Source: Burkholderiales bacterium (GTDB taxonomy: Bacteria; Pseudomonadota; Gammaproteobacteria; Burkholderiales; Usitatibacteraceae). Taken from it: 34,832 bases of DNA. Location of the stretch: assembly GCA_025360815.1 (NCBI GenBank), contig JANYBL010000060.1, positions 1-34,832 on the forward strand, in the 5' to 3' direction. The position numbers were made by a program, and so were the translations under genes. The notes beneath the pieces were generated by a model. The model worked only from the letters and a program-made list of their open reading frames with translations. It did no database searches and was not told the DNA's origin. Shown piece by piece: positions 19,465 through 27,827 of the stretch; positions within the stretch are counted from its first letter, which is position 1; the number at the start of each line of letters is the position of its first letter.

Positions 19465-20196
19465 ATGAACAAAACCACCCATTTCGGTTATCAAGAAGTG
19501 CCCGAAGCAGAAAAATCGGCCAAGGTGCGCGAGGTCTTCAAATCGGTCGCGCCGAATTACGACATCATGAATGACCTGATGTCGGGCGGGATGCATCGGC
19601 TTTGGAAAAAATTTACCGTTGATTTGGCTGCGGTTAAGCTAGGCGATAGAATTCTCGATGTGGCTTCCGGGACGGCCGATCTGGCCCAATCATTTGCCAA
19701 GATTGCCGGTGCTGGCAATGTTTGGCAAACCGACATTAATGAGGCGATGTTAAAGGTGGGGCGCGATCGGTTGATTGATGCCGGACTTGCGACGCCAAAC
19801 GCGCTTTGCGATGGCGAAAAGCTTCCCTTTGCCAGCGAATCGTTTGACCTCGTCACGGTTGCTTTTGGGCTACGCAACATGACGCACAAGGAGGTTGCAT
19901 TGGCCGAAATGACGCGGGTGCTTAAGCCAGGCGGGCGCTTGCTGGTATTGGAATTTTCCAAGGTCCATGAATCGTTGAAGAAACCATATGATTTGTATTC
20001 GTTTAACCTGCTACCTTTTTTGGGCAAATTTGTGGCAAAAGACGCGGACAGTTATCGCTATCTAGCGGAATCGATTCGCATGCATCCCGATCAAGAAACA
20101 CTGAAAACGATGATGGAAACGGCAGGTTTATCTAGGGTCGAATATTTCAATTTAACCGCCGGGGTTGTGGCGCTACATAAAGGAATTAAATTATGA
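19465..20196 (+). CDS. ubiE: Ubiquinone/menaquinone biosynthesis C-methyltransferase UbiE
   Basis: A 243-residue SAM-dependent methyltransferase that C-methylates the benzoquinol ring in ubiquinone synthesis. [20 protein letters not shown] at the N-terminus, [20 protein letters not shown], the SAM-binding motif [12 protein letters not shown] (63-74), [17 protein letters not shown] and [19 protein letters not shown] are all typical of UbiE. GGAG lies six bases before ATG 19465. The last four bases (ATGA) overlap the start of the next, secreted-protein gene, so the two are translationally coupled. ubiJ and ubiB follow further downstream, giving a loosened form of the ubiE-ubiJ-ubiB order known in E. 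coli. Confidence 0.97.
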   Translation: MNKTTHFGYQEVPEAEKSAKVREVFKSVAPNYDIMNDLMSGGMHRLWKKFTVDLAAVKLGDRILDVASGTADLAQSFAKIAGAGNVWQTDINEAMLKVGRDRLIDAGLATPNALCDGEKLPFASESFDLVTVAFGLRNMTHKEVALAEMTRVLKPGGRLLVLEFSKVHESLKKPYDLYSFNLLPFLGKFVAKDADSYRYLAESIRMHPDQETLKTMMETAGLSRVEYFNLTAGVVALHKGIKL

Positions 20197-20579
20197 AAGC
20201 AACGCTGAAAGTCACGACGATCGCTGCGCTGGCCGTGGCAATAGCCACCGCCGCAGTCGCCACACACGCCGCGCCACCCATTCCGCCCACTAAAACGACT
20301 GCCAAACCCGTAATTATTAAATCCGGCAAATCGTTTGAAAAATGCGTGGTGCTCAATGCTGCACAAACGCTGGAATACGGTTTTAATTCAAGCGCCAAGA
20401 TAAATTTCAACTTGCATTACCGCAAAGGTGACGCAATCTACTATCCCGTCAAGGAAGACCGCGTTAACCGTATCGATAGTTCATATGAAGCATCGGTTCG
20501 CGAAGAGTTTTGCTTGGGATGGGAAAACAAAACGAACGTGGATGTGGAAGTGAGCTACAGCTATCAGGTCCGTAAATAG
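20193..20579 (+). CDS. Secreted hypothetical protein coupled to ubiE
   Basis: A 128-residue protein with a Sec signal peptide ([20 protein letters not shown], probable cleavage after THA at about residue 26). A short Pro/Thr/Lys linker precedes a small beta-rich domain of about 85 residues containing two cysteines (KCVVLN and [10 protein letters not shown]) that could form a disulfide. The pattern of [19 protein letters not shown], then a lone Cys, then [17 protein letters not shown] suggests a periplasmic beta-sandwich. I do not recognise an enzymatic motif. The start overlaps the ubiE stop in ATGA, so it is translated with ubiE, but a direct role in quinone synthesis is only an inference from that. 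Confidence 0.78.
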   Translation: MKATLKVTTIAALAVAIATAAVATHAAPPIPPTKTTAKPVIIKSGKSFEKCVVLNAAQTLEYGFNSSAKINFNLHYRKGDAIYYPVKEDRVNRIDSSYEASVREEFCLGWENKTNVDVEVSYSYQVRK

Positions 20580-20743
20580 TTTTAATGCGATTGCTCGCGG
20601 CGGCCGGAGCACCTAGATATCGTCAACTGCGCGTTGAATTTTTCGACATAAAAATTGTCACAGTGAGTTCGTAGTATTAACATCAGCAGCTTCATTTGCA
20701 AGCTCGGTTCGCAACATCGTGTTCAACCAATTTTAAAGGCAAT

Positions 20744-21739
20744 ATGAAATCCATTTTCGTTAGTTTGCTCATTGCGCTGTTCGCCGTCACGTTGATGGGC
20801 GATGCTGACGCCAAGCGCCGCCTTGGTGGCGGCAAATCCACCGGAATGCAACGCGAATCCGTGCAAAAGGATGCTGGCACAACGCCCAAGCCAGCCCAAC
20901 CAGCGCAAGCCGCACCGTCTGCGCCCGGCGCTTCGCCGATGGCGGCTCCCCCCGCCAAACCTGGCTTGAGTCGTTGGTTAGGCCCATTAGCTGGCTTGGC
21001 CGCTGGCGGTTTGTTGGCCTCGTTGTTTATGGGTGGCGGATTTAGCGGTATCAAGTTGATGGATATTTTATTGTTCGCGGGTCTGGCCTTCGGCGCGTTC
21101 ATGCTCTTCCGCATGTTTATGCAAAAAAAAGCGGCTGATAGTGCACTAGGCAATGCTAGCGGGGGTCAGTTTTCCGGAAACTTTGGTGGCGGCGCATTCA
21201 ATACGCCGTCGTCAGCGCCATCAGCATCACCATCAGCATTTTCGCCGGCGGCGAGCAATGGTCGCATCGTCGCCCCTGTTATTGGTAGCGGTTTAGCAAG
21301 TGGCAACGCGACCATGGCCGAGGTCGAAACTGCCAGCGCGAATCCGCGCATTCCTGCCGATTTTGATGTCGCCCCCTTCGAGCGCAACGCCCACGCTTCT
21401 TTTATTCGTTTGCAGGCGGCCAACGATGCAAAAGATCTAAACGATATCCGCGACTTCACCACACCAGAAATGTACGCTGAATTGTCGCTACAAATTCAGG
21501 AGCGCGGTGCGAGTGATGGCGCAGGTCAGCAACGAACCGAAGTTGTCACGATTGCGGTGCATGTGCTGGAAGTAACGACGGAAAACCAACGTGCTGTCGC
21601 CAGCGTGCGCTACACCGGCACGATCCGTGAAGAAGCGGACGCGCTGCCAGAAGCCTTTGATGAAGTTTGGCATGTCGTGAAAAATCTTGACGATTCTAGA
21701 TCGACTTGGCGCTTGGCAGGCATCCAGCAGCTGGCTTAA
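20744..21739 (+). CDS. Tim44-domain membrane protein
   Basis: A 331-residue protein. ATG 20744 is chosen because AAAGG lies six bases upstream and a signal sequence follows directly (KSIFVSLLIALFAVTLMGDA). A Gly/Pro/Ala-rich segment precedes two hydrophobic stretches (LAGLAAGGLLASLFMGGGF and LMDILLFAGLAFGAFMLFRM). The C-terminal 130 residues form a Tim44-like domain: FDVAPFERNAHASFIRLQAA, then LNDIRDFTTPEMYAELSLQI and the FDEVWHVVKNLDDSRSTWRL strand. In bacteria Tim44-like proteins are membrane-anchored and of unclear role. The order ubiE...Tim44-ubiJ recurs in betaproteobacteria as far as I recall. It ends 24 bases before the ubiJ start. Confidence 0.88.
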   Translation: MKSIFVSLLIALFAVTLMGDADAKRRLGGGKSTGMQRESVQKDAGTTPKPAQPAQAAPSAPGASPMAAPPAKPGLSRWLGPLAGLAAGGLLASLFMGGGFSGIKLMDILLFAGLAFGAFMLFRMFMQKKAADSALGNASGGQFSGNFGGGAFNTPSSAPSASPSAFSPAASNGRIVAPVIGSGLASGNATMAEVETASANPRIPADFDVAPFERNAHASFIRLQAANDAKDLNDIRDFTTPEMYAELSLQIQERGASDGAGQQRTEVVTIAVHVLEVTTENQRAVASVRYTGTIREEADALPEAFDEVWHVVKNLDDSRSTWRLAGIQQLA

Positions 21740-21763
21740 ATCGTTACAATAAACCAAAGCTGC

Positions 21764-22423
21764 GTGCAAGTCGCCAACCATACCGCTGTAAGATTTATCA
21801 ATCGCGTGCTCTCGGATTATCCGATGGCGCGCGAAAAATTACAGCCGCATGCGGGCAAAACAGCGCAATTAAATATCGGCGCAATGGCCATCGTGTTGCG
21901 AATTGCGCCGGACGGCGATGTTGAAATGGTTGGCTCTGGAAGCCATTTCCCACGCGAAAATGCTTTAAGCTCCTTGCCTGTCAATGAGTTTGATGTTGCC
22001 TTCTCCATCCCGCTGAAGTTCATCCCACGGCTTGCCAGCGCTGACGAGGCCGCATTTTCGCAGATCGTTTTTTCCGGAGACAGCGAATTCGCATCCACGC
22101 TGTCCACGGTTGCCCGCAATGTGCACTGGGACTTCGAAGAAGATTTGAGCCAGGTTATCGGTGGCGCCATCGGCGGCGCTGCGGGCGACATTGCCGCACA
22201 TCGCGTCGTGGATACCGCAAGGTCGTTCGATACATGGCGAACAGACGCGCAAACGCGCCTCACCGAAAATGTCGCTGAATATTTAACCGAAGAAAAACGT
22301 GTGTTCATCACCGCCCGTGAATTGGCGAGCTTGACCGGTCAAAACGAGACGCTGCGTGACGATGTCGCACGGCTGGAAGCGCGGTTAAAAGTGCTGCAAA
22401 AAATGCAATCCAAAGCAACGTGA
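21764..22423 (+). CDS. ubiJ: Ubiquinone biosynthesis accessory factor UbiJ (SCP2 domain)
   Basis: A 219-residue protein with an N-terminal SCP2-like lipid-binding domain (about 5-120) and a C-terminal helical part. Family marks are FINRVLSDYPMAREKLQPHA, LPVNEFDVAFSIPLKFIPRL and especially GDSEFASTLSTVARNVHWDF followed by EEDLSQVIGGAIGG. The C-terminal 45 residues (ENETLRDDVARLEARLKVLQ-like heptads) form a coiled coil. UbiJ helps organise the aerobic ubiquinone complex around its lipid intermediates (family knowledge). The start is taken as GTG 21764, 24 bases after the Tim44 gene; a nearby alternative start cannot be excluded. Its stop overlaps the next gene in GTGA. Confidence 0.9.
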   Translation: MQVANHTAVRFINRVLSDYPMAREKLQPHAGKTAQLNIGAMAIVLRIAPDGDVEMVGSGSHFPRENALSSLPVNEFDVAFSIPLKFIPRLASADEAAFSQIVFSGDSEFASTLSTVARNVHWDFEEDLSQVIGGAIGGAAGDIAAHRVVDTARSFDTWRTDAQTRLTENVAEYLTEEKRVFITARELASLTGQNETLRDDVARLEARLKVLQKMQSKAT

Positions 22424-22989
22424 GCGAACCAGCGCCCGTTTTGTCTGAACCGAACGCAAAGTCCGATTCAAACCGCAAACCAAAAAGCTGGCTGCGCCGC
22501 ATCAGTGGTGCGTTGATTGCGATCCCCGCCGCACTCTGGATATTCCTCGAAGAATGGCTCTGGGATTCGATGTTGGTTTTTATGGCATGGCTTGGCCGCC
22601 TGCCACCAGTGCGTTGGTTAGAGGGCCAGCTCTCTAAATTGCCGCCCTACGCCGCATTGGTCGCGTTCCTCATTCCCGTCGTCGTGCTGCTGCCCTTCAA
22701 GCTCGCTGCGTTTTGGCTTATCGCGCACAGCCAAGCGTTTTTGGGTGCATTGGTTTTTATCATTGCAAAAATCATCGGCACCGCATTTTTGGCGCGTATT
22801 TTTTCCCTCACCAAAAACGCTCTCATGACGATTCACTGGTTCGCCCGCGCTTACATCGCCGTCATAGATTGGAAACAGCGCATCTATGCTTATGTCCGCG
22901 CCATCCCGACCTATCAGCGGATCCGGGCAACGCTGACCGTGGCAAAAGTACGAGTCAAGGCTTGGTGGCGCGCCATGGTTGGGTCTTAA
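22420..22989 (+). CDS. Hypothetical membrane protein between ubiJ and ubiB
   Basis: A 189-residue protein with three or more hydrophobic segments: ISGALIAIPAALWIFLEEW, PYAALVAFLIPVVVLLPFKL and AFLGALVFIIAKIIGTAFLA. They are followed by a basic, Trp/Tyr-rich cytoplasmic tail (IDWKQRIYAYVRAIPTYQRI). It starts with GTG inside the ubiJ stop (GTGA overlap), so it is translationally coupled to ubiJ, and ubiB follows after about 150 bases. I know no function. Its position suggests a link to ubiquinone synthesis or its membrane assembly, which is inference only. The Pro-rich N-terminal 25 residues are probably disordered. Confidence 0.82.
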   Translation: MSEPAPVLSEPNAKSDSNRKPKSWLRRISGALIAIPAALWIFLEEWLWDSMLVFMAWLGRLPPVRWLEGQLSKLPPYAALVAFLIPVVVLLPFKLAAFWLIAHSQAFLGALVFIIAKIIGTAFLARIFSLTKNALMTIHWFARAYIAVIDWKQRIYAYVRAIPTYQRIRATLTVAKVRVKAWWRAMVGS

Positions 22990-23139
22990 TGTTTGATGGC
23001 GGCATTCCGCAGATCGTTAACCGTTCAATAAGCCGTTTTTTGCATTCCGTCCGCGTCGAGGCCTGTGCAGATGAGCGGATGCCTGTGATAATGTATACGC
23101 TTGATGTCGCGCCCCGCGCATAACGAATAAAATCATCTC

Positions 23140-24681
23140 ATGCGCTTCTTCCGTTTCCTTAAAATCACCACAGTTGTCATCCGTTTCGGCCTCGATGAAT
23201 TCTTGCCGGAAGGTTTCTTCCGCTCGCTCATCGGCGCAGTCTTTTTTTGGCGCACCTACCAAGAAGCGCGCGGCGAGCGGCTGCGGGAGGCATTAGAAAA
23301 TCTGGGGCCGATTTCGATAAAATTTGGCCAGCTATTGTCTACCCGTCCCGACCTCGTACCGGGCGATATTGCAAACGCATTGTCAAAGCTGCAAGACCAG
23401 GTGCCGCCATTTGGTGCAGATGCGGTAATTGAAACGCTGCGTCGCGTTTATAAGCGCCCATACCAAGAAGTTTTTTCTGAATTCGATCTCAAGCCGATCG
23501 CGAGCGCATCCATTGCACAGGTACATTTTGGCGTGATTCTCGGCGGCAAACTGCAGGGCCGTGAAGTCGCCATCAAAATTTTACGTCCTAACATCCGCGA
23601 AACGATCGATCACGATATTGCGTTACTCTATGTGGTGGCGGACATTGTGAACGCGATTTTTGATGACGGCAAACGGTTGCGCGCAACAGAAGTCGTCGCC
23701 GAATTTGAAAACGCGATTCATGACGAACTAGACCTCGTGCGTGAAGCGTCCAACGCTTCCACGCTGCGCCGCAATTTCGCCGATGGCAAGCTGCTTTATG
23801 TACCTGAAGTGTATTTTGATTTCACCCACCGCGAGGTGATGGTGATGGAGCGAATCGATGCGATTCCCGTCAACGATATTGCCCAGATTAGGGCGCACAA
23901 CATCGACATTAAACGTCTTGCCGTTGATGGTGTGACGATCTTTTTTACCCAAGTGTTCCGCGATGGATTTTTCCATGCCGATATGCATCCCGGCAACATT
24001 TTTGTCGGCAAAAATGGCATTTATTCGGGGGTCGATTTCGGCATCATGGGCTCTCTTTCTGATGCCGATAAAACCTACTTGGCACGCAATTTCGCCGCCT
24101 TTTTTGCCCGCGATTACAAGGAGGTCGCCATGGCGCACCTGGATGCGGGCTGGGTACCAAAAAATACACGGGTTGATGAGCTGGAGGGTGCGATCCGCTC
24201 GGTATGTGAGCCGATTTTTGATAAGCCGTTAAATGAAATTTATTTTGGCAATGTGCTGTTGCGCTTGTTCGAGGTTTCGCGCCGCTTCCATATGGAAATC
24301 CAACCACAGTTAGTGTTGCTACAAAAGACCCTTCTGCAAGTTGAAGGCTTGGGCCGCCAGTTGTATCCTGAACTGGATCTGCGTCCTGTTGCACAACCGA
24401 TTTTGCAAAAATGGATGTCCGAGCAAGTTGGCCTGCGAGGGTTGGTCAAGCAATTGCGCAAGGAAGGTATCCAGTGGACGGCCACCATCCCTCAATTGCC
24501 GCGCTTGATACACCGCGCCTTGGAAGCAAACCCCAGCGAGCGTTTGGCGGACATTGAGCGCGCGATTAACCGGGTGGCGCGCACCCAGCGCTTGCAGACC
24601 GCCGTTTTGATGGGGCTGTTCGTCGTGTTGGTGACGGTGGCGGCCGCCTATGCATACCTGCTGTTCAGCTTTGCAGGATAG
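23140..24681 (+). CDS. ubiB: Ubiquinone biosynthesis ATPase/kinase-like protein UbiB
   Basis: A 513-residue UbiB/ABC1/ADCK family protein. The family-specific KxGQ motif is at K61-Q64 (ISIKFGQLLSTRPDLVPGDI), the Ala-rich loop that replaces the kinase P-loop is ASASIAQVH (121-129), and the kinase lysine lies in VAIKILRP. The catalytic region follows with FHADMHPGNIFV and SGVDFGIMG. The C-terminus has a membrane anchor (TAVLMGLFVVLVTVAAAYAY). The length is close to E. coli UbiB (about 546 residues). UbiB proteins are thought to use ATPase activity to help extract or deliver lipid precursors to the ubiquinone complex. A long inverted repeat lies 25 bases past its stop. Confidence 0.96.
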   Translation: MRFFRFLKITTVVIRFGLDEFLPEGFFRSLIGAVFFWRTYQEARGERLREALENLGPISIKFGQLLSTRPDLVPGDIANALSKLQDQVPPFGADAVIETLRRVYKRPYQEVFSEFDLKPIASASIAQVHFGVILGGKLQGREVAIKILRPNIRETIDHDIALLYVVADIVNAIFDDGKRLRATEVVAEFENAIHDELDLVREASNASTLRRNFADGKLLYVPEVYFDFTHREVMVMERIDAIPVNDIAQIRAHNIDIKRLAVDGVTIFFTQVFRDGFFHADMHPGNIFVGKNGIYSGVDFGIMGSLSDADKTYLARNFAAFFARDYKEVAMAHLDAGWVPKNTRVDELEGAIRSVCEPIFDKPLNEIYFGNVLLRLFEVSRRFHMEIQPQLVLLQKTLLQVEGLGRQLYPELDLRPVAQPILQKWMSEQVGLRGLVKQLRKEGIQWTATIPQLPRLIHRALEANPSERLADIERAINRVARTQRLQTAVLMGLFVVLVTVAAAYAYLLFSFAG

Positions 24682-24705
24682 CGGGTTCGGTCAATCGCAG
24701 CCAAA

Positions 24706-24737
24706 TTGCGCGATTGCTGAAATCAGCTATCGCGCAA
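24706..24737. repeat. Long near-perfect inverted repeat downstream of ubiB
   Basis: The outer arms TTGCGCGAT (24706-24714) and ATCGCGCAA (24729-24737) are exactly complementary. Inside them GCTGA (24716-24720) pairs with TCAGC (24723-24727) around an AA loop, leaving a single T-T mismatch. The flanks are A-rich on the plus strand (AAAA after) rather than T-rich, so it is not a classic rho-independent terminator for ubiB. It could be a 3'-end stabilising hairpin or a protein-binding palindrome. Confidence 0.6.
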
Positions 24738-24888
24738 AAACGACTGTTTTGCTACACTTTTATTTTAGATTTTTGGCGGTAGGTTTGATGAAAGCCTTCG
24801 CGCCAACTCACCATCAAAGCCGCCGTCCCAGTGGGCGTATCCATGCCGGCGCTCTATTTCTGCCACCTTATTTTTAGGATGTTGTTCA

Positions 24889-26400
24889 ATGACCACCCTC
24901 TTGGGCTTAGTCGTCTTTTATTTATTGGGTACGCTTGCCATCGGCCTCTACGCCGCTACCCGCGTAAAAACCACGACCGATTTCGCACTTGCGGGCCGCA
25001 GCCTGCCACTGGTGATGATTGTCACCACTACTTTTGCAACGTGGTTCGGCTCGGAAACCGTGCTGGGCATCAGCGCGAAGTTTGCCAAGGGCGGGCTCAA
25101 CAATGTGATTGAGGACCCGTTTGGCGCCTCGATGTGCCTGGTTTTTGTCGGGATATTTTTTGCGGCACGGTTGTACAAAATGAACGTGCTCACTATCGGC
25201 GATTTTTTTCGTAAGCGCTACGGTAAAGTGGTCGAAATTTTCTGCTCGGCGGCCATCATTTTGTCTTATCTCGGCTGGGTCGCCGCCCAAATCACCGCGC
25301 TGGGCCTAGTGTTTAACATGGTCAGTCACGGCAGCGTGAGCGTCGAAATGGGCATGGTCATCGGCACGCTGTCGGTGCTGGTTTACGTTATCTTTGGCGG
25401 CATGTTGGCCGTTGCCTGGACCGATTTTATCCAAATGATTGTGCTGGTGATTGGGCTCACCGTCATCGCTATTATGGCGAGCAATATGGCCGGTGGCGCT
25501 GATAAAGTTTACGCACTCGCCTCCAGCAGGGAGTTATTTAAAGTGCTACCCGAACCGAGCTTTAAAGACATCATGTTCTTCTTTGCCGCGGCCATAACGA
25601 TGATGCTTGGCTCGATCCCCCAGCAAGATATTTTCCAGCGCGTTATGGCCGCTAAGGACGCCAAAACCGCCTCACGTGGCGCGATCATCGGTGGGCTGTC
25701 GTATTTGTTATTCGCCTTCGTACCGATGTTTATTGTGTTGTGCGCGATCATCATCATGCCGGAGGCGACAAAAGAAATGTTGGATGGGGGCGATGTCACC
25801 TCCCAGCGCATATTGCCCACGTTGATTCTGACGCATATGCCGTTTTGGGCGCAGGTGGTGTTTTTCGGTGCGCTTTTGTCAGCCATCAAATCGTGCGCAT
25901 CGGCTACCTTACTCGCCCCATCAACGAGTTTTGTCGAGAACATCTACAAGCATTTCTTCCCGAAAATGACCGATAGGCAGGAGTTATTGGCGTTCCGCGT
26001 GACATTGTTTATCTTCACCTGCTGCGTGCTCGCTTATGCCATGCTGACACGCGGTACGCCGATTTATGAAATGGTTTCCGGTGCCTACCAGGTCACCTTG
26101 GTGGGCGCTTTCTTGCCATTGGTGTGTGGACTGTACTGGAAACGCGCCACCCGCCAAGGCGCGATTGCCTCCATTGTCCTGGGCATCATAACTTGGCTGA
26201 TTTTCATGCTGACCGATTTGGGCAAAGACTTCCCGTCGCAGTTAGCGGGTGTCGTGATGGCGGCCATCGGCATGGTGGCGGGCTCTCTTTTAACCAAGCC
26301 CCACCCCCATCATGCGCATCCGGTAGGTCATCCTGAAGCAACACCACATCAACCTGCGCCGCGTCCACCCAATCGGCAAACCCACCGCCACGCGGATTAG
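24889..26400 (+). CDS. Sodium:solute symporter family transporter
   Basis: A 503-residue polytopic protein of the SSS (SLC5) family with about 12-13 membrane segments. The start at 24889 has AGGA about ten bases upstream, and the first helix is LLGLVVFYLLGTLAIGLYAA. Typical features are the TDFALAGRSLPLVMI segment, ATWFGSETVLGISAKFAKGG in the unwound-helix region, GGMLAVAWTDFIQMIVLVIG and SIPQQDIFQRVMAAKDAKTA. The substrate cannot be read from the sequence. The last 35 residues are an unusual His/Pro-rich tail with eight histidines (HPHHAHPVGHPEATPHQ). A strong terminator follows about 45 bases after the stop, so it is probably a single-gene transcript. Confidence 0.93.
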   Translation: MTTLLGLVVFYLLGTLAIGLYAATRVKTTTDFALAGRSLPLVMIVTTTFATWFGSETVLGISAKFAKGGLNNVIEDPFGASMCLVFVGIFFAARLYKMNVLTIGDFFRKRYGKVVEIFCSAAIILSYLGWVAAQITALGLVFNMVSHGSVSVEMGMVIGTLSVLVYVIFGGMLAVAWTDFIQMIVLVIGLTVIAIMASNMAGGADKVYALASSRELFKVLPEPSFKDIMFFFAAAITMMLGSIPQQDIFQRVMAAKDAKTASRGAIIGGLSYLLFAFVPMFIVLCAIIIMPEATKEMLDGGDVTSQRILPTLILTHMPFWAQVVFFGALLSAIKSCASATLLAPSTSFVENIYKHFFPKMTDRQELLAFRVTLFIFTCCVLAYAMLTRGTPIYEMVSGAYQVTLVGAFLPLVCGLYWKRATRQGAIASIVLGIITWLIFMLTDLGKDFPSQLAGVVMAAIGMVAGSLLTKPHPHHAHPVGHPEATPHQPAPRPPNRQTHRHAD

Positions 26401-26445
26401 CCGTGGAAAATTAATGCCCGGGGCAATCTCTTTAAAATCCCTTCG

Positions 26446-26471
26446 AAACGGCGCAGATATGCGCCGTTTTT
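26446..26471 (+). terminator. Rho-independent terminator of the symporter gene
   Basis: A perfect 10-bp stem, AAACGGCGCA paired with TGCGCCGTTT around a GATA loop, runs directly into a T-rich tail (TTTTTA). It lies about 45 bases after the symporter stop and on the same strand, the expected layout. Confidence 0.9.
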
Positions 26472-26648
26472 ATATTCTGCGGCCCGATTGCACAAACCAC
26501 TTCCGAGCCGCTATCGGCAACTCAAGCCGCATTTTTTGCATCTCGTCGCAATCTGATTGAGCGCCCTGCCGCATCCAAATAAAGTCTCGTCATCCAGTAC
26601 CGTAAGCGATACCGCAACGCGAATGCGCGGCGACACATAAAGGAAGCA

Positions 26649-26942
26649 ATGAACATGAAAGCCGAAATTAATTTCAACACCCAACGCAACATTAAAGCTC
26701 AACTGATTGCCGCAACGGTGTTCGTTTGTGCTGTCGCCTCGCTCACGGCAATCGGGTTAGGCACCAACCGCCACGCCGAAACACAGCCCGCGGAAATGGC
26801 TGTAAAAATGGACCCTGTGGTGGTTAGTGCGTGGCGTATGCCGATCAGAAAAATGGATGCCATCATCGTTACAGCGCCGCGGTTGGTTAACGATACGCTA
26901 ATTGCCCATGCCCATCGCACCAAAACGGTTATGCCGCTCTGA
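26649..26942 (+). CDS. Small hypothetical protein with an N-terminal membrane or signal segment
   Basis: A 97-residue protein beginning at ATG 26649 with AGGA five bases upstream. After a polar start (MNMKAEINFNTQRNIKAQ) comes one hydrophobic segment (LIAATVFVCAVASLTAIGLG), read as a signal peptide or membrane anchor. The rest contains two related short blocks, DPVVVSAWRMPIRK and DAIIVTAPRLVND, each with a D-x-V/I-V-x-A-x-R pattern. I recall similar short exported proteins with repeated VVVTA-x-R-like blocks in related bacteria, without a known function. It is bracketed by the symporter terminator before and tandem hairpins after, so it has its own transcript. Confidence 0.6.
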   Translation: MNMKAEINFNTQRNIKAQLIAATVFVCAVASLTAIGLGTNRHAETQPAEMAVKMDPVVVSAWRMPIRKMDAIIVTAPRLVNDTLIAHAHRTKTVMPL

Positions 26943-26988
26943 TGCATGCAATCACTCTAATTTAAGTCTCCTGTTGTACGCCGTCCCC

Positions 26989-27044
26989 TAGTCGAAGTCT
27001 TTTTCGACTATTTGCCCAGACTAAAAAATAGTCCGGGCATTTTT
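26989..27044 (+). terminator. Two tandem hairpins; the second is a rho-independent terminator
   Basis: Hairpin 1 pairs TAGTCGAA (26989-26996) with TTCGACTA (27003-27010) and is followed by only three T. Hairpin 2 pairs TGCCCAGACTA (27013-27023) with TAGTCCGGGCA (27029-27039) with one mismatch and is followed by TTTTT (27040-27044). The second is a good terminator for the small gene ending at 26942. TAGTC/GACTA blocks are shared by both hairpins, so alternative pairings are possible. Confidence 0.8.
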
Positions 27045-27224
27045 ATGCCACACACCGCGCTATCTCGGCCACCTTTATTCACACCGCATTCACCGCATTG
27101 TCACTACTTCTACACAATTGCGTTGCAAAATTGTTCCAATCTGTTTTTGCACATTGGCTATTCGGAACAACAAAGAACAGCGCAAATTAACGTCTCTAAC
27201 GAAAATTTCAACGGAAATACCACG

Positions 27225-27581
27225 ATGAAAAATACCGAATTCACGCTAACCCGGCTCGCTCGAATCGGAAACCTCTGGGGTGCCATTTTTGCATCTGGAA
27301 GTCCATCGATAAAACGGTCTAGCGAGCCGGGCGCTGACCCAGTGCAGGCAGCTATTTCGTTCGCAGCCTCTGCCGACTTGCCACGCGTCAAGGTAGCGGC
27401 ACTGATATCGCAGGACAACGAACCTGTCGCGCTGGCAGTCCTACCGGTCACGGCTAAAATGACGATCAATGCGCACCCAGTCCGACGCCCCGGCTTGGCA
27501 CCGCGCTGGAAAGACCCGCATCGTTTGCATATCGGGCAAAGCCTGTCTCTTCCAGCGATGTCGGCGATGCGCCAGCTATAA
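27225..27581 (+). CDS. Hypothetical protein
   Basis: A 118-residue protein if translation starts at ATG 27225 (MKNTEFTLTRLARIG). The open frame reaches further upstream, but that part runs through the terminator at 27013-27044, so the earlier start is unlikely. The ribosome site is weak. The product is basic, with many Ala and Pro, no clear signal peptide and no domain that I recognise; ADLPRVKVAALISQDNEPVA may form a small beta region. It sits alone between a terminator and the first kinase gene of the LytS/LytTR array. It may be a lineage-specific small protein or a non-coding frame. Confidence 0.4.
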   Translation: MKNTEFTLTRLARIGNLWGAIFASGSPSIKRSSEPGADPVQAAISFAASADLPRVKVAALISQDNEPVALAVLPVTAKMTINAHPVRRPGLAPRWKDPHRLHIGQSLSLPAMSAMRQL

Positions 27582-27740
27582 GTCGTTAGTGAGATCAGTA
27601 ATTTCATGCGGGCATTATTGGCGATTCTGAAGCTGCGTTTTCAATTTTTAACTTCAATTTTCAGTTCATTCGCTCCTCGCGTCCTCTGCGCCGTGGGCTG
27701 GACGCTCGAGCTGTCGCAGATTCATATTTTTCAGCATTTC

Positions 27741-27756
27741 TAACCCTTTCGGGTTA
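27741..27756. other. Short hairpin in the leader before the first LytS-type kinase
   Basis: TAACCC and GGGTTA pair perfectly around a TTTC loop and are followed by TTTG. It lies in the 246-base gap between the hypothetical gene and the kinase at 27828. It could be a weak terminator. I see nothing else definite in that gap. Confidence 0.35.
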
Positions 27757-27827
27757 TTTGAGGCTGATTTCCCGCACTTCGTCTAATCGCGCATGACGTT
27801 TTAGGTTTCTGGCGTTATGCTCTTCGC

